DNA from: Ceratopteris richardii
Taxonomy: Eukaryota; Streptophyta; Polypodiopsida; Polypodiales; Pteridaceae
NCBI GenBank assembly: GCA_020310875.1
Contig: CM035430.1
Location: 106,743,979-106,807,978, forward strand
DNA: 64,000 bases
Direction: 5' to 3'
In this document: piece after piece, positions 36,401-48,315 of the stretch
How the letters are laid out: every line of letters starts with the position of its first letter
Numbering within the stretch: the stretch's first letter is position 1
The notes under the pieces: model-generated
The model's input: only the letters and a program-made list of their open reading frames with translations
Database searches by the model: none
What the model was told of the DNA's origin: nothing
Position numbers and translations under genes: made by a program

Positions 36401-38540
36401 GCATGTCTGTAGTAGACTCAGATGTTTGGTACTTTGATAGTGAGGTGACCAAACATATTACCTTGCAATGCAGTTTCTTCTCTTCACTCGAGTGTGCCCC
36501 TATAGGGAATACTGTTACATGCACCAACTCCTCTTATCCAGTTATAGGAGTTGGTAAGATCATTTTGACTACTATTGATGGTAGTTGTTTTACTTAGTCA
36601 GATGCTTTATTTGTGCCAGGGATCAAGAAAAATGTGTTATCAGTTTTTGCATTAGCCAAGATTGGCTTGGTTTTGAAATCTATTGATGAGAGATGTACAG
36701 TTCATGATCAATCGAATGGCGACATCATTATTGCCTTTGGCATTTTATGTCATGGGATGTATAAGCTCATAGACTATGAAAGATTTGTAAATGATTCAGC
36801 GTGCGCAATACATGATTCTCAGGCTATGTAAGATGCAAAGCTTTGGCATGCATGCTTTGGTCATCTAAATTTTGCTAGTTTGCTACACATGCAGAAATAT
36901 GAAATGGTGTCCTCTTTGCCCCAAACTTGAGGCACCCGATAAACATGTATGTGAAGGTTGTATTTTGGGCAAAATGTAGTGTTCTTCCTTTACAAAAGAT
37001 GGTTCTGTTTGAGCTACTCAGAAATTGTAGCTTGTTCACAGTGAGGTCTGTGGTCATATGCAGACACCCTCTTTTGGATATTATGTTTACTTTGTGACTT
37101 TCATTGATGATTTTTCTAGGCATGCATGGGTATATCTATTGAAAGCAAATTCCAAAGTGTTTATGTGCTTCAAACATGTTTTGGTTTTGGCTAAAAATCT
37201 ATCAGCATGTAAAATGGGCACCCTCTGTTTTGATCGAGGTGTATGATCAAGAGTCAAGCTTTACCACATAGTTTCTGGCTTGAAGCTGTCATGTGGGCAA
37301 CATATGTGCTTAACACATGTCCTACTAAAGCCCTATAGTCCATCACTCCATATGAGGCTTGGCATGGTCACAATACATCTATTGCTCATGTGCGTGTTTT
37401 TGGCTGTTTGGCATATGCATTAGTGCCTGAACAACATCGTAAAAAATTGGATGATAAAGTAGTAAAATGTATTTTTGTTGGGTACAATTCTGAAAGCAAA
37501 GGCTATCGTCTATATCATCCACAATCTAAATGCATTCTGGTCAGCCATGATATTGTTTTTGTGGAAGATGCTATTCAGTCCTTACTTTCATGTACTAAGG
37601 AGAGATCTGTTAGCTCCAAAGACATGTATGACACTTTGCTGCTTCTTTTTAAGGATGGACAATCTAGTGCTTGTCCTAATGGGCCAACTTCTCAGCCTTT
37701 GCAAGTTTCATGTGATGATGCAGACCATTCCACCTCTGATGTAGTTTTACATTATGCACTTGTTGATGATAGAGATGATATTGAGCACGCAAAAATTATG
37801 CCAAAATGGCTAGTGCAGACTTTGCGTGACAACAAATTAGATGCACCTTTGTCATATCGTACTCATTCAGGCTCTCATAGTGCCTCTTTTGCATCAAATT
37901 GCTATGCTATGGCTGCCTCTAGTCTCTATGATGAGACTGAACCTGTTTTGTTTGATGAAGCACAAAATTCTGAACATTGGATGGCTGCAATGCAATCTAA
38001 ATATGATGCTATCATGAAAAATGGTATCTGGTCTTTATGTGACTTGCCTATTCACAAGAAGGCCATTGGCACTAAGTGGGTATACAAGCTGAAGCATGAA
38101 ACTGATGGAACAGTTGACATGTATAAGGCTAGGCTTGTTGCAAAGGGTTATGTGCACGAAAGAGGCATTGATTTTGACAAAATCTTTGATCCGAATGGCC
38201 AAATGACTACTGTTCATAGAATGTGTGCACTTGCAACTCATCATCATTTGAATTTACGTCAGTTGGACATTCAAACAACATTTCAGAATGGTGACTTGCA
38301 TGAAGAGGGGTATGTTTTTCAGCCCCATGGCTTTGTGTAGAAAGGGTATGAAAACCAGGTGTGTAGGTTAAAGAAGGCATTATATGGTTTGAAGCAAGCA
38401 CCACGTACTTGGTATGAAAAGATACATGCCTATCTCATTGCACATGGTTTTGAGAACAATTGAACTAAAAGCACCTTCTATGTTAAGCGTGCTAATGATG
38501 TGCTTATGATCATTGTGGTATATGTTGATGACATGCTGCT
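36401..38540 (+). pseudogene. pol: Element G pol: protease, integrase, reverse transcriptase
   Basis: Protease with the active site changed (WYFDSEVTKHIT: DSG to DSE), an integrase zinc domain with stops, and part of the integrase core (FVTFIDDFSRHAWVYLL). Relative to C, about 145 bases around the DRGGEY to KNRSLMEMARC segment are deleted at about 37242, removing the second and third catalytic residues. The linker and RT (37390-38340 open: VFGCLAYALVPEQH ... KWVYKLKHETDGTVDMYKARLVAKGYV) follow, then a TAG for CAG at 38338 and the YVDDMLL motif at about 38520-38540. Ends at the junction with an antisense LTR. Confidence 0.88.
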
Positions 38541-38955
38541 TGATGGAGAGTATTAATCTCCAAAATAACAAGTTATCCTTGATGTTAGAACACCCTTTAT
38601 ATCAAGAACAACTCATAACCTCAACCAATTTTGGAAGACTAATGACAAATTTTCAAGACTTGAGTTAACTGTGAAGAAACTCATTACACAAAAAAGTCTG
38701 CTACACTTAATCCATTCATTGACTAATCAAATGTGTAAAGTTTTCAATGAAACTTTATAGAAGGTGTCGTCTAATGTTTCCACACCTTCTCCAAGTTAGA
38801 ACTCCTCAAAAGGATCAATAGATCTTGAGATTTCCTCCAAACAATGTACCTATGTCTGAAACTATTCTTCTATATAGTCGACTTTGACACCTTTCAACTT
38901 AAAGAATGAGTGCTTAATTGCTCAAAAATTTACACTCTGGAGGGAGATTTGATCA
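38541..38955 (-). repeat. Antisense H-like copia LTR remnant
   Basis: The sequence starting TGATGGAGAGTATTAATCTCC is the reverse complement of the H LTR end, with roughly three quarters identity continuing through TTAGAACACC, AAAGTCTGCT, ATGTGTAAAGTTTTC and TCCTCAAAAGG. The terminal TG is exactly at the break in G, so an element of this family inserted there on the minus strand and was later lost except for this part. Confidence 0.7.
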
Positions 38956-38959
38956 AAAC

Positions 38960-39490
38960 ATTGACCATCCAATTTGCACCTATACTTTTCTTCACTCCTT
39001 CTCTTTACACATGTAAGTGTTCCTACTTACATTTTTGCAAGTGCATTTTGTTCAAGTCGAGGAGTCCTCAAGCTTGAGGAGTATTAGAATATCACCCTAC
39101 AAATTTTCATAATTTTTAGACTCCGTTTGAGCCCCCAAATAAGCCCTAGAACCTATTTTTTAACTAGGTTGGACACTAGGTCTGGATAGGGCCAAAACCA
39201 CTCAAAAAACTATAAAAAGGGCTGGAGAGCTCATTTTTGAGGTTAGCTTGTTGTAGATTTGAGCTTTGTAAGAGAGTTCTTTTGTAATCGAAGTCTTCCA
39301 TTGTTCCACTCTTTGCTCTTACTTTGTGCACGTGTGTGTTTATGTGTGTGCATGCTTGTGTGCTTTCACTCACACACTTGTGCCATCACTTGCTCACGAT
39401 CTTCATACCGGTCCTCACGTCTCCGCGGATTGACATTTATGAGGTGAATCTCCTCACGTTGGTACTTGCGATTTTGCTAGAGTGACACCA
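38960..39490 (+). repeat. 5' LTR of gypsy element E, start truncated
   Basis: Homologous to the F LTR (56583-57176) over GAGGAGTCCTC, AATTTTTAGACTC, GACACTAGGTCTGGA and the end GTGACACCA. TATA box TATAAAAAGG at 39211-39220, equivalent to 56892 in F. The left ~60 bp of the LTR cannot be recognised; it may have been lost at the junction with the antisense remnant. Confidence 0.75.
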
Positions 39491-39494
39491 AATT

Positions 39495-39512
39495 TGGCAT
39501 TGTTGCTAGGGA
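39495..39512 (+). other. Decayed primer binding site of element E (tRNA-Asp)
   Basis: TGGCATTGTTGCTAGGGA, the tRNA-Asp site of D and F with five changes, all C to T or G to A transitions, four bases after the LTR end. Confidence 0.85.
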
Positions 39513-40713
39513 GAGAGCTTGGAGGACAAGCATGTGATGGTAAGATGTAGAGTAACAATGTTGGAAGGTAAAAAAAATCATCATTTTCTATTCAATTTCT
39601 GATTTTTCTCCATCCTCCTCTTCATCATCATCACCATCTTCTCCCACCTTCATCTTCTCATATTTTTCCCTTTTTTTTAGTGTACATTTACCTCATTTTT
39701 CACTTGTGGCTGCGAGCAAGAAGCTTAGAGGGAATGTAGAACTGAATCGCTAAAGAAAAACTCTTGAAACACTCTCAAAGCACCAAAATGCTAAGCGACA
39801 ATTCCTGCGGCGTGACACCACCTGCGCCAAGTATCGCGAGTGCAATATCGCGGGTTTGGAGGGAGATTTTGCATCTACAGACACATAAGAGTAACAAGGA
39901 GGACATAAGGTACAGATATTTGCAAAAATGTTTGAATTTGGACTCCAAATTATCCGTGCCATGATCGGTTGAGTTCAAGTATCGTGATACTTGAATTCCC
40001 GTGTTTTGCGATATTTGGTAGATATCATGTATCTCCAATATCTTTCACTCCCCAAGTGTCACGATATCAAAGTGTCACGATATCCACGTGTCACCAATAT
40101 CTAGGTGTCGCCCAAGGCCGAAGTGTCACGATATTTAGGTGTCATGATCTGAGTCAAGTGTCGCAATACTCAAGTGTCGTGCTCAAGCCAAGTGTCATGA
40201 TATTTAGGTGTCGTGTGTCGGTAGTCATCCAAGTATCGAGTGTCACCAATTGTAGGTGCCGTGTGGATCACAAATATCGTGTGTCGTGGCCGCCCAAGTA
40301 TCGTGTGTCATTTCCATCACGTGTTGTGTGTTGTGACCACCAAGTGTCGCGACACCCGAGTGTCATGTTTAGGGCCAAGTGTCTCGATATCCATGTGTCG
40401 CATATCACCAACACTCAGGTGTCGTGTGTCGCCGACACTCAAGTATCGTGTGTCGTGTTGGTCGTGTATCATGATAGCTCTCAAGTATCGTTTATCGTGG
40501 CAAGGCAAGTATCGTGTATCGTTTGGTCCCAAGTATCACCAATACTTCCTAAGTATCATGTATTGCCTATTCTGAAGCAATCCCAAAGAGGTCCTGTTTC
40601 CCTGTTTTAACCCCCAGAACCCTGAATTGGCATAACTTTCTCATACGAACCAAGGGAACACCAAAGGATTTTGAGCAATACAAGGGGAAAATTGGAACTA
40701 GAAGACAAAGCTT
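39513..40713 (+). promoter_or_regulatory. Element E leader with decayed palindrome array
   Basis: 1.2-kb leader between primer site and gag. About 39825-40570 is an array of CAAGTATCGTGTGTCG / AAGTGTCACGATATC units. The core TCGCGA survives exactly at 39832 and in the perfect palindrome GTGTCGCGACAC (40344-40355); most others read TCGTGA or TCACGA, as expected after CpG loss. 39974-39995 is a 22-bp palindrome broken only at its centre. An apparent 213-codon frame across the array is a repeat artefact. Confidence 0.8.
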
Positions 40714-43700
40714 ATGAACCTGAGGTCTGGTAGACACTTAGGAAAGGATGGGCAAAGCATTAGATTATCTGAGGCTAGTGTCAACCATACAACTAAGTCT
40801 TGGGCACAACAACTAAGTGGTTATCCCTACGTGCTAAGTTCCGACACAAGTGACTCAGAAATGTCCTTCAACATGGAGATACCCACACGTAGCTCAGGTA
40901 CTTCCTATTTACAGACACCAAAAGGTCCCTATAAGACACAATTGGAATCTATCAAGACCAACCAATTAAGTGCTCGCATCCATGAGGATGGCATGAGGCG
41001 ATCAGTGGTCCAACTAAAAAATCCAGATCAGCCCTTTGCACTCGAACGCCCAGTGGTTAAGTTTGAAAAGGGTTCATACATTGATAAGGAAGGAACCATG
41101 TATGTGGTTACCAGCCTACCAGATAGAACAGATGAGTTTGGAAACATCATTCCTGAGAACGAGCTAGGAGACCTGAAGCAAAGAGACCTAGTACGAGAAC
41201 CCAAGACACCCCGTGGCAAATCTGTTTTGACTAGAGTGCTCACTCCAGAGTGGATTCCTTAAGACCATAAAAGCATAGAGATATTCTTGAATAGGGAAAC
41301 AGAGGAAGCTTTTCAGAGATTCAAGCTAGACCAACCTAGCCCAATAGTCACCCTCTATGAGTTCAAAGATCCAGAGATGCCAGGAAAAGTTGTCTATCAC
41401 AGAGCATGATAGGCATGCATACACTTGGCAAGGGGAATTATTTTTTCCTCCACCACAATCTAATATTTCTCATGGCCACCAAGGTGTAGGTTCATTCCAA
41501 GCTCATGAGGCACAACGGGAACGAACAAGAGAGAGACTAGAGGTAAGTTTTGCGCACACTGTGGGCAGAGATAGATCAAGACATGCAGGTGAAAGACTTG
41601 AAAGCGAGAGACAAAGAGCACATAGGCATCAAAGAGATGAACATGAGTTTCCATTGCCTAGAGCCTGAGAGCACCTAAGAACCCTTAGACCCTCTCAAGT
41701 GGTTAAGGCAATGAAGAACTACTTTGATGGGTCAGGAGATCCTTATGATCATGTGGCCGAGTTCAAACAAGTGTTAAGAGCTGAACAGGTCGAGGACTTG
41801 TTCAATCAGTTCAAGGCGTTTGTTTTGACTCTCAAGGGTACTGCCTTAGCTTGGTTTCAACCCCTAAATAGTCACAACTATCGAGACATAGGACAAGTGC
41901 TAGAAGCATTCATTGTAGAATTTTCTAAGAGTGGTGTCAGGCATAACACATCATCCTTGATCCATAGCTTCAAGCAGACACCCCAAGAAATAATGTGACT
42001 TGCAGGAAGAAGGTTTAGACAGTACTTGGAAAGATGCCCCATTCCAGAGTTACCCAGACCAGTCAAACAAGTGGCTTTGTTTTTAGATGGCTTACTGAGC
42101 ACCAAGTTAAGATCATATGTGTACTTGAAAGAGCCTAGATCCATAGAAGAGTGTGTGTGGATATGTATTGACATATAAGACAATTTGGGTGAGGAGTTAG
42201 GACTGTCCAAACTCTATAAGGATTCTAACAGTTCTACCTGTCATACCTCTAGAACCTCCACTAAGATAGATGAGATAGCTGAGCAATTTGCCAAAAAGCT
42301 AGGAGTCCAAAATAGACAAACACCAAGATTCAACTCATTGAATCTCTTAAACCGAGAGACTGATGAGGCCTTTTGGAGGTATAAGACTGACCAGTCTAAT
42401 GAAGCAGGAATGCTCACAATCTGTGAGTTCAAAGATCTTGATAGCCCTAACAAAGTGACCTATTTGGACAATACTTCATAAAGGATCTTTGTGGTCTCAA
42501 AGCATGGGAGGCATGCTTACACTTGGAAGGGTGAATTTGTTTTCCCTCAACCAAGATCTAATGTGTCTTACGATCACCAAGGGGCTACAACATCCCACAC
42601 ACATGGAGCTCAAAGGGACAAGAGTAGAGATAGGCCAGAAGTGAGCTTTGCTAACCCACTAGGAAGAGAAAGGACAAGAATAGAGACGGATAGAATGGAA
42701 ACTGAGAGACCTAGGGACCCAAGGAACCCAAGAAATGTAGATGATTTTCCCTTGCCAAGGCCTAGGGAACACACGAGGACCTTGAGGCCTACATAACTAG
42801 TTAAGTCCATGAAGAATTGCTTCGATGGCACAGGAGACCCCTATGATCATGTGGTAGAATTTAGGCAAGTCTTGAGAGCTGAACAAGTTGAAGACTTGTT
42901 TACTCAATACAATGCTTTTGGCCTAACTCTCAAGAACACTGCATTGACTTGGTTTCAGCCGCTTCACCAAGGTCAGTTTAGAAACATAGACCAACTTCTA
43001 AAAGCCTTCATCACGGAATTTTCTAAGAGTGACATATGGCACAATACCTCTTCCTTGATACATGGCTTCAAGTAGACACCTCAAGAGACGGTTAGACTTG
43101 CAGGAGGAAGGTTTAGGCAATACCTAGAGATATGTCTGGTTCCAGAGTTACCCACTCTAGCCAAACAAGTGGCTTTATTCCTAGATGGATTGCTAAGTAC
43201 CAAATTGAGATCATATGTGTACTTGAAGGACCCTAGAACCATAGAAGAGTGTGTACGCATGTGCATAGACATTGAGGATAACCTAGGGGAGGAATTGGAT
43301 CTTTCAAAAATCTACAAAGATTCAGATAGCTCTACTAGCCTCAATTCAAATCCATCCACATCCATTGAGGAACTGCCTGAGAAAGTATCTTAGAAGCTTG
43401 GAGTCTCAAGTAAACAAATCCCAAGGTTTGCCCTAGTGAAAAGGTGTTATACTTGTGGAGGTGACCATATGGAGAATGTATATCCCATTATGGCTCAACC
43501 CCAAGCAAACCCTAGTAGTCAATAGTGCACCATAGAACGGAGATACACTAATCACACCGTGCAAGATTTCCCATACAATAAGCAAGCAATTAGGCAAACT
43601 TATCCATAGCCATACCCTCAACAAGAAAGATACCAGAACCAGTACCCATCACAACAGTATGCTAGGCCTCAGCAACCCTACCAACCACAATATCTGGCCC

Positions 43701-45036
43701 AGCAAAGGCCTCGACCTGTGTTAGCTCAACAACCTCCAACCCCAACCAATGTGATTCCAGTGAAGTACAAGCTGTAGAAGAGAATCTGAATAGAGCCATA
43801 GTGCTAGTAACACCATTGCTTTCAGAAAGTGACCCTAGTGATCATAGTTTTGATTCTACTCACATTGATAGTCCACAGGCTTACAACATGCAGTCACCTG
43901 AGCAAAACGAGTGCACCTACACAAACCTAATCTATGACAATTCACACTTTTTGTCTCGATTGTGGGAAAGAACATCTCTTGCAAGATTATCCTAAGAACC
44001 CCAACAATATATCAAAAATCATTTGTATCAATGTTATTGGGTTAGTAGTAGACTCTACAGGAAGTGTAGCTTCCACTGCACCAGTGCAAGTGGTCACTAG
44101 AGCTCAAGCTTTGCAACAAAACCAAGGTTTAGGCCAAGAAAAGAGTTCTGAGGTTAGTGATACTAAGAGCATAACCAAGAAGAGGACCAGAGCTTGGAAG
44201 GATAGTCGAGAAAGAATGAAAAGACAATGGGTAAAGAAGATGAGTGAACTCAAGTAAAGTCTAAGAGAAACGAGCGCCAAGATAATTGAACTCACGTCTC
44301 AAACTCACTCTCACATGAATCCACACCCACCATTCCCTTCTCCATCCAATCCGCCACCTTCCACCGCACACAATTCCACCACCCCCTAGAGTAGGATCAG
44401 TCTTAGAATGATCCCACTTCGGAGGACCTAAACATGATGCTTAAGGCATATCAGGATAGAATCCAAGAAGGGCCAAATGTAATGGATCATGAAAAGTGTT
44501 ACCCTAGAGCGGAACTAGAGCTTGAACGAACTAAAATTTGCGCTAAGATGGTGGACTTGGCTCAAACCATGTTTGAAGCCAGTCGCCTCTTTAACTTCTC
44601 TAATTCAGCTAAGACGAAGTTGCACTTTGATGGAATGCTAGAAAGATTGGAGAGGGTAATTACACAATCAGAAAAGGACCCCACCTCTCAAAGTAAGGAC
44701 AAGGCAAGCAAAAGGATACGCCTTCCTGCCCAGTAAGCTTATGTGCCTAACTCCACAGAACCAGACACATCTTCTTCTATGAGTCGGTACTCACCAAAAT
44801 TCCTGCGAGAGATTCAAGAAGAGAAATGGGCTAAAGAAAGTGAAGTTCCTCCTCCCATTGAACTTGTGGATGACGCGCATTATCAATTCCTACAAGACAT
44901 TGCTTCCATTTATGAGGAGCAGGAGAGTGCCCAATCCCATGAGAGATTAGACTTTGAGTCTAATTCCTTACAAGAACTACCCCATTTCATAGGCCCCTAG
45001 GAAGCTAAGTCTACTTGTATGAGAGCACCCACGGTC
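40714..45036 (+). pseudogene. gag: Element E gag with internal tandem duplication
   Basis: Starts MNLRSGRHLG at 40714 as in F. Open to about 41262, then repeatedly broken by stops. The gag core occurs twice: 41284-42335 (LNRETEEAF ... KNYFDGSGDPYDHVAEFKQVLRA ... KLGVQNRQTPRF) and 42339-43430 (LNRETDEAFWRY ... KNCFDGTGDPYDHVVEFRQVLRA ... KLGVSSKQIPRF), where D and F have one. A damaged knuckle (CYTCGGDHMENVYP) follows at 43447, then a knuckle HFLSRLWERTSL/FCLDCGKEHLLQDYP near 43940 and the Ser/Lys-rich C-terminal part (RTRAWKDSRERMKRQW, LKAYQDRIQEGPN, FLREIQEEKWAKESEVPPPIEL). It ends at element I before the protease; the rest of E pol is absent. Confidence 0.85.
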
Positions 45037-45885
45037 AAACTCAAGATTCAAGAATCCAATGATTATGAAATTTTGTATCTTATAGTAGACAATATGCTGA
45101 AGCCAACAAGCTTTAAATCACTGAATTTGGTCAAGTATACACTGAGAAACAGCTCTGACAAGATGAGTGAAAAGATCGGGTACTTGACAGAGGAGTGAAA
45201 ATGAACAGACAGGGTTGACTTCAAATGAACATAACTGAATATTTAAAACTCCAATAGCAATGAAAAATTGTGAGCTTATAGTAGACTTAGAGAACAAACT
45301 TTAACAACTTAAATCATAAAAAAGATGCACTACATGCAGAGAAAACATCTCTGCAATCTGACTAAAAAATGTGAAAGGTATAGGAGTAAACAATAGACTC
45401 ACAATGACATGAAGATATGGACTTGAATGATCATAGATTTGAAAGTATAATGATTGTAGAATACAAAGGACTTAAAAATAAAAATGTGTGCCTTGAGTCC
45501 ACACTCTGATATGGCATAAAGCTTAGCTGATCCACGCCTAGTGTCTATCTAACTGGTGGATTCAAGAAGCCCCGTGTATTTATAGGAGTTTTGGAGCCAA
45601 GATTTGAATTTGAATCTTGCTCACCTAAAAGTGATCTCCCCAACTTCTAGAGATTGATTGATTCTCCAACCACCAAATCATGAATTCGTGGCTTCTCTCT
45701 CTATTTTTTTCATGTGGACTCAACCACTTTTAGATTCATTTACTTTTACATCAAGTAAAGCCTTAAAAAATTACAAGAGTGAGTTCTCACATGAGCTCAT
45801 GCATAGACTTCAATTTAAGACTTCTTCTAACTATTTTTGTGAGACCCAAGCCAATACTTAGGCTTGTAGTTGATTTGTTCCAACA
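45037..45885 (-). repeat. 3' LTR of copia element I, outer part missing
   Basis: About 848 bp. Its inner end on the minus strand is TGTTGGAACAAATC next to a polypurine tract. The outer ~438 bp present in the other LTR (54084-54521) are missing where E begins. A full I LTR would be about 1.29 kb. Confidence 0.8.
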
Positions 45886-45900
45886 ACTCCCCCTCAAGCC
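45886..45900 (-). other. Polypurine tract of element I
   Basis: Minus-strand GGCTTGAGGGGGAGT directly before the LTR start TGTTGG. Confidence 0.85.
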
Positions 45901-45917
45901 AAGTATGCTTGAGGTCT

Positions 45918-48018
45918 TCAATCTTCAAGAATAACCTGCAATTCAATCATAGCTTTGAATTTGCAAAGCTTTGTACCATCCAATGATTCGGTCAAAATAT
46001 CTGCACATTGTTGATGAGTGGACACATATGATATCTGAATCTCTTTGCTTAGAACCTTTTCTCTTACGAAGTGATAATGAACTTCAATGTGTTTAGTCCT
46101 TGCATGAAGAATAGGGTTAGCAGCTAAATGAATAGAACTCATGTTGTCACCAAAAATAGTTGGAGTTCCAAACTCCAATCCAAGATCTTTGAATAATGTC
46201 TTCATCCACATAGCTTCTTGTGTAGCTATGGCAAGACCTCTGTATTCAGCTTCAATAGAAGAGAGAGCAACTGTGGGTTTCTTCTTGGATGACCATGAAA
46301 TAAGCTTTGAACCTGCAAAGGTAAGATAACTTGAAGTGCTCCTTCTATCTTCCTTGGAGCCAGCCCAATCTGCATCAAAAAATAGATTCAACCCTAAATC
46401 AGATACATAAGGATAATAAAGTCCTTCATTTATTGTTCCTTTGAGATATTTGAGTATCCTCTTAGCAGCATCCATGTGTGGTTTCCATGAACTCACTTAG
46501 CACACTCACACTATAGCATATATCTACCCTTGTCAATGTGGCATAGTTGAGACTACCCACAAGGCTTTGATATGATATGATGTCCTCTATGAGTTCACCT
46601 TCATGTGAGCTCAATTTATGGTTGACCTCCATTGGAGTACTTGCAATCTTACAATCCTCCATCTTGAATTTTGCTAACATATCCTTGATATACTTCCTTT
46701 GAGTGAGAAATAAATCATGATCTTTGTAGACAACTTCCACACCTAGGAAGTAGGTAATTGATCCTAAATCACTTATCTTGAATTCTTCTCTCATCTGATC
46801 TTTGATCTTCCTCATACCATCTGCATCATTTCGTGTCAATATAATATCATCTACATATACACATAGGTAGATGACCTTAGAATTACTCTTTTTAATAAAG
46901 AGTGAAGGATCTACCTTCCTTGGTTGAAAGCCCTTGTCTTGCAAAAATGAAACAAGCCTAAAATTCCAAGCTCTTGGGGCTTGCTTGAGACCATACAATG
47001 CTTTGTTAAGTTTACACACATAATCAAGATAAACTTGATTCTCAAAACCAGGTGGTTGTGCCATATATACCTCTTCTGTTATCCAACCATTCAAGAATGC
47101 ATTCTTTACATGTAGTTGAAGTAACTTCCAATTCTTGGAAGAGGCAATACTAAGCAAAACCCTAATAGTAGGCATCTTTGCCATAGGAGAGAAAGTCTCC
47201 TCATAATCAATTCCCCGAGTTTGTGCACAACCTTTTGCTACAAGCCTTGCCTTATATCTATTTATGGAACCATCAGAATTCTTCTTGAGTTTATAGGCCC
47301 ATCTTGAGCCTATTACCTTCATAGATGAAGTCTTGGGCACCAAATCCCAAGTGTTGTTTTCCTCAAGTGCTTCAATCTCTTCCTTCATTGCATGCTTCCA
47401 TTCTGATTTTGCTTTGGCCTCTTCAAAGGATGATAGCTCCTCTTGATTTATGTCTTGTGCTATGTAAATAGAATGTTTAGTTACTAATGAGGTTTCAAAC
47501 CCATACCTTTTTTGTTTTTTTTTTCCTTATACATCTTCTTAAGCCATGTTGTGATGATTCTGCCTCATGTCCTAGTTCCTGCAATTTTGTTTTACCTTTA
47601 GACTTCCATGCTTTGATTTTTTCCACCTGAGTTTCTTCATCATCTTCTGAAGTATCTTGTTCTTCAATCTTTGGTTGATGTTCTTTGCCAAGCTTTGGAA
47701 AATCTTCTTCAAGATCATATGGCAATTTGACCTTCCTGCATGAATCTTCATACCATGAATTGTTCTCATAAAAAACTACATATCTATTTACCAAGAATCC
47801 TTTGTTGGTAGGGTTGTATAACGTGTAACCCTTTTGATTGTTGTCATATCCAATGAATACACACCTTTTTGCCTTTGGATCCATCTTGCCTCTAACCTGT
47901 GAAGGAACATGAGCAAAAGCAATACATCCAAAAATTTTACAATGATCTATGCTAGGTCTTCTTCCATTCCAAGCCTCATATGGAATCATCCCATCAAGGG
48001 ATTTTGAAGGCAACCTGT
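45918..48018 (-). pseudogene. pol: Element I pol: integrase end, RT and RNase H
   Basis: Three blocks in changing frames. 47495-48018: the C-terminal integrase part (RLPSKSLDGMIPYEAWNGRRPSIDHCKIFGCIAFAHVPSQ; the sequence before RLPSK is J) and an acidic linker. 46462-47388: RT ([62 protein letters not shown]). 45918-46496: RNase H (FDADWAGSKEDRRSTS, SSIEAEYRGLAIATQEAMWM, GDNMSSIHLAANPILHARTKHIEVHYHFVREKV, CADILTESLDGTKL). A few frameshifts separate the blocks, one at about 46480 near the RT/RNase H connection. Confidence 0.88.
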
Positions 48019-48207
48019 TGAAGGGCTTTGGTGTGCAGAACAAGAGGAGGAAGGAGGAGATGGAGGGAGAGAGCAGAGAGGAGAGACGCGCAGATATGCG
48101 TGGGAGCCTCGAAACCCACATAATGATCTCTCTTGAGGCAATGCTCTATATATGATGTATATATATGAATATGGGGGTAAGGTCACATGACCCTTACATC
48201 CCCAACA
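48019..48207 (-). repeat. 3' LTR of element J
   Basis: 189 bp; on the plus strand TGAAGGGC ... CCCCAACA. It contains TATATAT-type runs near 48150-48165 that could serve as a TATA box. Confidence 0.93.
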
Positions 48208-48222
48208 ATCTCCCACTTAAGG
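48208..48222 (-). other. Polypurine tract of element J
   Basis: Minus-strand CTTAAGTGGGAGAT directly before the LTR start TGTTGGGG; weaker than those of C, H and I. Confidence 0.65.
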
Positions 48223-48315
48223 GTCAATGTGACCATAAGTGGTAACATATACAAAGAATGATGTAGGACTATACAATAATGTACAGGAAGAGTCCGGATC
48301 TCTACCCATACTAGA

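Larger units (their letters stand above)
28343..38540 (+). mobile_element. Copia element G, decayed, hosting element H
   Basis: A third long copy of the A/B/C copia family: LTR, primer site and leader, then gag to 29100. It is interrupted by H (29101-35519 plus a 5-bp repeat) and resumes at 35525 through integrase and RT to the YVDDMLL motif at about 38540. There an antisense LTR remnant begins, so RNase H and the 3' LTR are missing. Numerous stops and frameshifts. Confidence 0.88.

Noticed and set aside
39969-40610. 213-codon open frame in the E leader
   Set aside because: It lies across the palindrome array and its residues merely reflect the repeat (runs of QVS, VSC); no start context or homology.
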